Shown here piece after piece: positions 59,045 through 64,000 of a DNA stretch of 64,000 bases; positions within the stretch are counted from its first letter, which is position 1; each line of letters opens with the position of its first letter. The stretch is from NCBI GenBank assembly GCA_963726775.1, contig CAVSDL010000015.1, positions 186,001 through 250,000 on the forward strand, written 5' to 3'. The position numbers and the translations under genes are program-made. The notes below the pieces were generated by a model that was not told the origin of the DNA, did not search any database, and saw nothing but the letters and a program-made list of their open reading frames with translations. The DNA is from CAIWHR01 sp963726775 (lineage in GTDB: Bacteria; Pseudomonadota; Gammaproteobacteria; Burkholderiales; Casimicrobiaceae).

Positions 59045-59905
59045 TCATGCCGCGCGCGGGTGTTCCTTGACGCGGCTCACGAGCTGCGTCGGATTGACAA
59101 AGCGCAACGCGATCAGCAACCACACCAGCGTGACGACCATGTAGATCATCGCCATCGCGTCCACCGACTGCGGCGCCCGGACGCCGGCGGCGAACACCGC
59201 GTAATAGAGGGCCACGACGAGCGTCTGCGAATCCGGACCGGCGGTAAGGAACGTGAGCTCGAACATCGCGATGGTGCGCACCAGCACGAGCAGCGAAGCG
59301 GCGAGTATTCCCGGCCCGAGCAGCGGGACGAGGATATGCCAGAACATGCGCCCGGTGCCGGCGCCGAACACCCGCGCGGCGGATTCGAGGTTGGGATCGA
59401 TCTGCTCGATGAACGGGGTCATCACCAGGATCACGAACGGCGCCGCCGGAATCAGGTTGGCGAGAATGACGCCGTAGATCGTCCCGGCCAGATGAAACTT
59501 GTAGAGCACCGTCGCCAGCGGAATGCCGTAGGTGATCGGCGGCACCATCAGCGGCAGCAGGAAAAGCAGCATCAGCGCCTTCTTGCCGGGAAAATCCCGC
59601 CGCGCGAGGGCGTAGCCCGCCGGCACGCCGATCAACAGGGACAGCAGCACGACGGCCAGGACAACCTGGACCGTTACCCACAGGATGGCGTCGAGCTGGA
59701 ACTCTTTCCACGCCGACGCATACCAGTTGGTGGTCCAGCCGTCGGGCAGCCAGGTGCCGAGCCAGCGCCTGGCGAAGGAGTTGGTCGTGACCGCCGCGAT
59801 CATCAGCCCGATGTTGACGAGGAACAGCGTCATCAGGCCCCACAGGAATCCCGTCCACGCGCGGTCGAGCCAGCGGCGATCGGAGGTGCTCGCGGCAGCG
59901 CTCAT
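59045..59905 (-). CDS. ABC transporter permease (PotC-like)
   Basis: A 286-residue inner-membrane permease with six helices and the binding-protein-dependent transport signature around AARVFGAGTGRMFWHILVPL (the EAA loop contacting the ATPase). It resembles PotC/YdcV of polyamine-type importers. The ATG overlaps the stop of the other permease (ATGA). Given the uronate enzymes downstream, the likely cargo is a uronate or related acid. The 142-bp gap to uxuB holds only a 19-codon frame that I do not accept as a gene. Confidence 0.88.
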   Translation of the reverse strand: MSAAASTSDRRWLDRAWTGFLWGLMTLFLVNIGLMIAAVTTNSFARRWLGTWLPDGWTTNWYASAWKEFQLDAILWVTVQVVLAVVLLSLLIGVPAGYALARRDFPGKKALMLLFLLPLMVPPITYGIPLATVLYKFHLAGTIYGVILANLIPAAPFVILVMTPFIEQIDPNLESAARVFGAGTGRMFWHILVPLLGPGILAASLLVLVRTIAMFELTFLTAGPDSQTLVVALYYAVFAAGVRAPQSVDAMAMIYMVVTLVWLLIALRFVNPTQLVSRVKEHPRAA

Positions 59906-60783
59906 CCCTTGCCCCCGGTGACCGGACCGCGGTACGCGAGGCTGCGCAGACCAAGGACCGCTGCGACGATGACGAGCTGCACGAAGCCCATGATCATCGC
60001 AATGGCCGAAGCCAGCGAATAGTCATATTGCTCGAACGCAGCCTCGTAGGCGGCGATCGAAATCACTCGCGTCGGCCCCGCGGGTGAACCCAGCAGCACC
60101 GCCGATGGAAATACCGAGAACGCCTGCACGAAGGCGAGGCAGAAGCACATCGCGAGGCCGGGCGTGAGCAGCGGCAGATAGATGTGGCGGAACTGCGCCC
60201 GCGGGCCGGCACCCAGCGTGGACGCCGCGCGCGCCAGCACCGGATCGATGCCGGTGATGTAGGAAAGGATGAGCAGGAACGCGAAGGGAAAGCCCGAGAT
60301 CACCAGGGAAATCAGCACGCCCCAATAATTGTGCGTGAGGCGGATGGCGCCTTCGTAAAGGTGGAAGAATTGCAGAAACTGGGACAGCCATCCTTTCGGG
60401 CCGAAATACGTCAGCATGCCCTCGGCGATCAGCACCGTGCCCAGCGTGATGGGAATCACCAGGATTGTCGTCGCCCAGCGCTGATAGGGAGTTTTCACGC
60501 GCATCTTGAAGGCGATCGGCAACGCCAGTCCGACGTTGATGATCGTCGCCGGAAGCGCGAGGCGCAACGTCGTCCAGATCGTGGGCCAGAGATTGTCCGT
60601 GGTGAAGAAGTGCGCGTAGTTCGCCAGCGTGCCGCCCTCCTTCGGATTGAACGACAACGCGAGGCCATAGAGAAACGGATACACGAACAGCAGGAGCATG
60701 AATGCCGCCCCTGGCGCCACCAGCAGCAATACGCGGTCAAATGGCGCGCGCGCGGATCCCGCAGCGGCAGCGGCGCTATTCAT
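59902..60783 (-). CDS. ABC transporter permease (PotB-like)
   Basis: A 293-residue membrane permease with six helices. The N-terminal VLLLVAPGAAFMLLLFVYPF and the EAA-type loop RAASTLGAGPRAQFRHIYLP are typical of PotB/YdcU-like proteins. It overlaps the ATPase gene by 8 bp upstream and the second permease by 4 bp downstream, so all three are translationally coupled. Confidence 0.88.
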   Translation of the reverse strand: MNSAAAAAGSARAPFDRVLLLVAPGAAFMLLLFVYPFLYGLALSFNPKEGGTLANYAHFFTTDNLWPTIWTTLRLALPATIINVGLALPIAFKMRVKTPYQRWATTILVIPITLGTVLIAEGMLTYFGPKGWLSQFLQFFHLYEGAIRLTHNYWGVLISLVISGFPFAFLLILSYITGIDPVLARAASTLGAGPRAQFRHIYLPLLTPGLAMCFCLAFVQAFSVFPSAVLLGSPAGPTRVISIAAYEAAFEQYDYSLASAIAMIMGFVQLVIVAAVLGLRSLAYRGPVTGGKG

Positions 60784-61855
60784 GCGGGTAGACGAGCGTG
60801 CGCGCGACGCTCACGTGGACCGACACCATGTCACCAAGGATTGGCGTTCCGGAGGCGCGCACGTGCAGCCGCGTGCCGGACTCCGTCACGACGTCGACCA
60901 GCGAATCGCGTCCGCAGTATTCGACGTTGGCGACACGCCCGGCGATGGTATTGGCGTCCGCCGGTCCCTCGCCCAGCGCAAATTCCTCGGGCCGCATCGC
61001 CACGCACGCGCGCGCCCCGGCAAGCGGCTGCTTGCGCACCCCGGTCAGTCGGATGCCGGCCCCGGAAAGCGTCACCTCATCGCCGCTCTCGCCCTCGACG
61101 CCAAGTTCCAGGACATTGCGATACCCCATGAAGCGAGCCACATGCAAGTTCGCCGGCTGCGCGTAGACTTCGTGCGGGGTGGCGATCTGCTGCACCACGC
61201 CGTCCTTCATCACGACGATGCGGTCGGCGAGCGACAGCGCCTCGTCCTGGTCGTGGGTCACATAGATGGTCGAGCGGCCGAGTTCCTTGTGGATGCGTCG
61301 GATTTCGGCCCGCGTCTCGATCCGCAGCTTGGCGTCGAGGTTCGACAGCGGCTCGTCCATCAGCACCAGCGGCGGCTCGATGACGATCGCGCGCGCGATC
61401 GCGACGCGTTGCTGCTGCCCGCCCGACAGCTGGCCGGGAAGCTTGTGTTCCTGTCCGGTCAGCTGGACGAGTTCCAGCGCATGCACCACGCGTGTCGCGA
61501 TCTCGGCATCGTGAATGCCGCGCATCTTGAGTCCGAAACCGATGTTCTTCGCCACCGTCATGTGCGGGAACAGCGCGTAGTTCTGGAACACCATGCCGAA
61601 TCCGCGCTTTTCCGGCGGCAGCGTGTCGATGCGCGTCGCGTCGAGCCAGATGCTGCCGCCCGAAAGCTGCATCAAGCCCGCGATGCAGTTGAGCGCGGTC
61701 GACTTGCCGCAGCCCGACGGCCCGAGAAGCGCAATGAATTCGCCGCGCTTGATGGTCAGCGTCAGGTCGTCGAGCGCCGCGAAGGCGTGGCCGCCGGCGC
61801 CGGCGAACCGGCGCGTCACGCCATCCAGCCTGAGCTCGTTGAAATCGTGATTCAT
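60776..61855 (-). CDS. ABC transporter ATP-binding protein (PotA-like)
   Basis: A 359-residue ATPase with Walker A GPSGCGKST, signature QLSGGQQQRVAIARA, Walker B PLVLMDEPLSNLD and a C-terminal TOBE region (about 285-355), as in PotA/UgpC-type subunits. It energises the importer whose binding protein and permeases flank it. A 150-bp gap with two small inverted repeats separates it from the binding-protein gene, perhaps to keep the binding protein in excess. Confidence 0.92.
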   Translation of the reverse strand: MNHDFNELRLDGVTRRFAGAGGHAFAALDDLTLTIKRGEFIALLGPSGCGKSTALNCIAGLMQLSGGSIWLDATRIDTLPPEKRGFGMVFQNYALFPHMTVAKNIGFGLKMRGIHDAEIATRVVHALELVQLTGQEHKLPGQLSGGQQQRVAIARAIVIEPPLVLMDEPLSNLDAKLRIETRAEIRRIHKELGRSTIYVTHDQDEALSLADRIVVMKDGVVQQIATPHEVYAQPANLHVARFMGYRNVLELGVEGESGDEVTLSGAGIRLTGVRKQPLAGARACVAMRPEEFALGEGPADANTIAGRVANVEYCGRDSLVDVVTESGTRLHVRASGTPILGDMVSVHVSVARTLVYPHE

Positions 61856-61922
61856 GGGGAAGCGTCACCGAAATGTGTCATCGCGAGCAGCGCGTCGAAT
61901 CTGCCCGCCGTTCGAACAAGCA

Positions 61923-61976
61923 GATCCCGAGCTGCCGGCGCTCTTCGGGATCCCGCGACTTTCTCCAAACGCGGGA
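61923..61976 (-). repeat. Two inverted repeats between binding protein and ATPase genes
   Basis: GATCCCGA (61923-61930) pairs with TCGGGATC (61945-61952), and TCCCGCG (61951-61957) pairs with CGCGGGA (61970-61976); the two overlap by two bases, so they may be alternative stems. No T-run follows. A likely role is partial termination or mRNA protection after the binding-protein gene, as in other ABC operons. Confidence 0.45.
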
Positions 61977-62005
61977 GCGTCCGCCCCCGCATCCGGAGAT
62001 CCGTG

Positions 62006-63214
62006 CTATTTGGTCTTTTGCGCGCCTACCTGCTGATCCCAGATCCTGAACGCCTCGACCTGCGCCTTGGGTTCCAGCGATTGGGTGTGCGGAAACTGCG
62101 CCAGCCAACCCTCGTATTCGGGACGGCCGAATTCCTTGATCGCGTCCTGGCTTTCCTTCGGCGCCATCGACAGCGAAACGTTCCTTACCGCGGGGCCTGG
62201 ATAGAAATAGCCCTTGTCGTAGGTGTAGGCCTGCGCTTCCGGCGTCAACAGGTACGCCATCAGGTCGAGCACCGCGGCGACCTTTTCCGGTGCGACGCCC
62301 TTCGGGATCACCATGTAGTGCGCGTCGTTGACCCAGGTCATGCCCTTCAACGGCGTGACCTTGTAATTCTTCGGCACGATCCCGAGCACGCGCGGGTTGA
62401 TGTCCCAGCCCGTCATCGTCACCGTCATGTCGCGCGAGCCTTCGCCCAGCTCCTTCATGACCGCGCCGGTGCCGGTCGGATAGTATTCGATGCAGCTGTT
62501 GAGATCCTTCAGGTACGCCCAGGTCTTTTCCCAGCCGTTCACCGGGTCCTTGGGGTTCTTGTCGCCAAGGATATACGGCAGGCCCATGATGAACGTGCGA
62601 CCAGGTCCGGAGTTCGCCGGCCGCGCGTAGATCAGCCGGTTCGGGTTCGCCTTGCACCAGGCGAGAAGTTCCGCCGGCGTGGTCGGCACCTGCTTGACCT
62701 TGTCGGGGTTGTATTCGAGCAACGGACCTGCGGGCATGAACGTCACCGCAATGCCGTAGTCCTGCGCGAGCTCCTGCATCTTCGCGGCGGCCGGCTGGTA
62801 GTTGGCGACGAGGTTCGGAAATTTCGCCGCGCTGTCCGGCAGGACCTTCATCAGCACGCCCTGCTCGATGCCCGCCGCCAGGAAATCGGTGCCGGTGAGC
62901 ACGAGATCGATGTCGCTTCGGCCGGCGCCCTGCATCGCCTTCAGCTTGCCTGGCAACTCCGGCGATGGCGCCTTGGTATAGGTAATCTTGGAGATCGCCT
63001 CCGGATGTTTCTTCTGGTAGGCGTCGATCGCATCCTGCGTCAACGCGAGATTGCCCGCGACGTCGACGATGTTGATCGTCACCGGCCCTTTCGATTGCGC
63101 CGACGCCACGGAAATTGCGCCGATGCCGGCAAACACCACGGCAGCGAAGCCCGCGACGGTTCTCTTGATCGCCATCCGGCGCGCCCCACCCATTCGATCG
63201 CTCGCTATATTCAT
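62006..63214 (-). CDS. ABC transporter extracellular solute-binding protein
   Basis: A 402-residue periplasmic binding protein (type II fold, family 1/PotD-like). The start at 63212-63214 has GGGAGAGG upstream; the signal peptide includes KRTVAGFAAVVFAGIGAISV and an ASAQ cleavage site. Ligand-lobe segments include DIDLVLTGTDFLAAGIEQGV and GWDINPRVLGIVPKNYKVTP. The ligand is probably a uronic acid or derivative by context. Alternative ATGs at 63193 and 63175 would shorten the N-region. Confidence 0.9.
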   Translation of the reverse strand: MNIASDRMGGARRMAIKRTVAGFAAVVFAGIGAISVASAQSKGPVTINIVDVAGNLALTQDAIDAYQKKHPEAISKITYTKAPSPELPGKLKAMQGAGRSDIDLVLTGTDFLAAGIEQGVLMKVLPDSAAKFPNLVANYQPAAAKMQELAQDYGIAVTFMPAGPLLEYNPDKVKQVPTTPAELLAWCKANPNRLIYARPANSGPGRTFIMGLPYILGDKNPKDPVNGWEKTWAYLKDLNSCIEYYPTGTGAVMKELGEGSRDMTVTMTGWDINPRVLGIVPKNYKVTPLKGMTWVNDAHYMVIPKGVAPEKVAAVLDLMAYLLTPEAQAYTYDKGYFYPGPAVRNVSLSMAPKESQDAIKEFGRPEYEGWLAQFPHTQSLEPKAQVEAFRIWDQQVGAQKTK

Positions 63215-63333
63215 GAATCCTCTCCCTGCTGTTTGACAACCGTCCGCCACGCGGTTCGTGGCGCTCGACTTGCAACTCGCGGGCCGGTAGGCGATGCCCG
63301 CGCCGGCCGGCCGAGTCTCCTTCGCTTCATCCG

Positions 63334-64000
63334 TCAGGCCACTGCCCTGCTGCGCCTCCCCGCGGTAGTCGGCGCACGCGGTCCGGATCCTTCGTCGCGC
63401 TGGAATTCGCGCTCGACTCGGGCAAGGTGCCGATGCATGGCGTTTCGAGCGGCCTCGGGGTTGCGGCCCGCGACGGCCGCGAGGATGGCCGCGTGGTCAC
63501 CCAGCGTCCTTTCGGCCAGCTTGCGCGTATGGAAATGCTCCTGCGTGCGCCGCCACATCTCGGCGCGCTGGTTCCAGAGTTCGGCGACGACGAGTTCCAG
63601 CGATCCGTTGCCCGTTGCCTTGGCAAGTCCCAGATGGAATTCGCGGTCGCTCGCTTCGCGCATCGCGAAATTCTCCAGGTTCGACTCCATCTGCTGCACG
63701 CTCCGGCGCAGCGCCGCGATGTCCGCGGGAGTGGCCTTTTTCGCGGCCAGCGCCGCGATCTCGCCTTCGACCAGCTTGCGGGCCGCCAGAAGTTCGAAGG
63801 GACCGGGTCCGCCGTCGTCGCCCTCTCTCGCGCGCCGGCGCCGGTCGAACGGAGCCTTCGCGGTCACAAAGATCCCCGTGCCGACGCGCACTTCGACACG
63901 TCCGGCGATCTCGAGGGAAATGATGGCTTCGCGCACCGACGTGCGCGAAACGCCGAGCAGCACCGCGAGCTCGCGCTCCGCAGGCAGCCGGGCTCCGTCC
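63334..64000 (-). CDS. GntR-family (FadR/FCD subfamily) transcriptional regulator, partial
   Basis: The N-terminus lies beyond the window end. Visible are the recognition part of the winged helix (LGVSRTSVREAIISLEIAGR and the wing VRVGTGIFV) and an all-helical FCD ligand domain with the metal-site residues DREFHLGLAKATGNGSL and a late His in LGDHAAILAAVAGRN. FCD regulators such as UxuR and ExuR sense uronates, and this gene sits immediately upstream of the uronate transporter and catabolic operon on the same strand, so it is the likely repressor. 119 bp separate it from the binding-protein gene. Confidence 0.92.
   Translation of the reverse strand, partial: DGARLPAERELAVLLGVSRTSVREAIISLEIAGRVEVRVGTGIFVTAKAPFDRRRRAREGDDGGPGPFELLAARKLVEGEIAALAAKKATPADIAALRRSVQQMESNLENFAMREASDREFHLGLAKATGNGSLELVVAELWNQRAEMWRRTQEHFHTRKLAERTLGDHAAILAAVAGRNPEAARNAMHRHLARVEREFQRDEGSGPRAPTTAGRRSRAVA

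Noticed and set aside
1..64000. CRISPR arrays, insertion sequences, integrases or phage genes
   Set aside because: No regularly spaced repeats and no transposase or integrase family proteins were seen; the only mobile-type trace is the REP-like palindrome before arnD.

Overview
The window looks like chromosomal DNA of a GC-rich betaproteobacterium, probably Burkholderiales or a relative. The main pointers are the rpsF-priB-rpsR-rplI-dnaB order with priB between the ribosomal genes, an arn lipid A operon with ArnA split into two proteins, a DUF4124 envelope protein, and an acetate-permease module with a transporter-like histidine kinase. This is inference from gene content. No 16S rRNA or tRNA gene is visible, so genus cannot be given.

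Layout. 1-4740 (minus): a branched-chain amino acid type ABC transporter (livG-livF-livK-livH-livM, livM cut by the window edge). 4835-14844 (minus): a carbon-sensing and acetate module with a sensor/pseudokinase/DnaQ-exonuclease fusion, a receiver-only regulator, an SSS-type sensor histidine kinase of CbrA/CrbS architecture, a small membrane protein, a cNMP/CBS/DUF294 protein, and the acetate permease pair actP-yjcH. 15130-17703 (minus): an enoyl-CoA hydratase family protein and an acyl-CoA synthetase; pduO diverges from the synthetase. 18636-22442 (minus): a small membrane protein, a FAH-family hydrolase, cysS preceded by what looks like a complete transcription attenuator (promoter, 19-22-codon leader ORF with one Cys codon, competing hairpins, terminator), and a GNAT acetyltransferase. 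22637-30641 (plus): the arn operon (arnT, an ArnE/F-like flippase, arnB, arnC, a formyltransferase, a TMEM175-type channel, the UDP-glucuronate decarboxylase, arnD), with a REP-like palindromic element before arnD. 30682-33613: peroxiredoxin, a small envelope protein, PhoH. 33747-41404: a glycan cluster with two methyltransferases, a WbsX-GT2 fusion and two SEC-C/TPR proteins, one of which also carries a GT4 and a polysaccharide pyruvyl transferase domain. 41488-44797 (minus): dnaB and rplI-rpsR-priB-rpsF. 45091-51705 (minus): a three-gene nucleotide-signalling or immunity-like module. 51835-55235: a putative lipoprotein aminopeptidase, an aminotransferase, a DUF4124 protein and dtd. 55327 to the end (minus): a uronate operon (FCD/GntR regulator, polyamine-type ABC transporter, uxuB, uxaC, pirin).

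How they may work together. The SSS-kinase, receiver protein and acetate permease resemble CrbS/R control of acetate use, with an acyl-CoA synthetase next door. The arn genes should make and attach 4-amino-4-deoxy-L-arabinose to lipid A. The most interesting locus is 45091-51705. A degenerate SIR2 domain fused to a TIR domain with its catalytic Glu is followed 7 bp later by a membrane-anchored nSTAND1-like NTPase with TPRs, then by a protein joining a TPR-S-like region, a SLOG-like Rossmann fold and a class III cyclase with altered active-site residues. That set suggests an NTP-dependent sensor that couples NAD breakdown to cyclic-nucleotide signalling.
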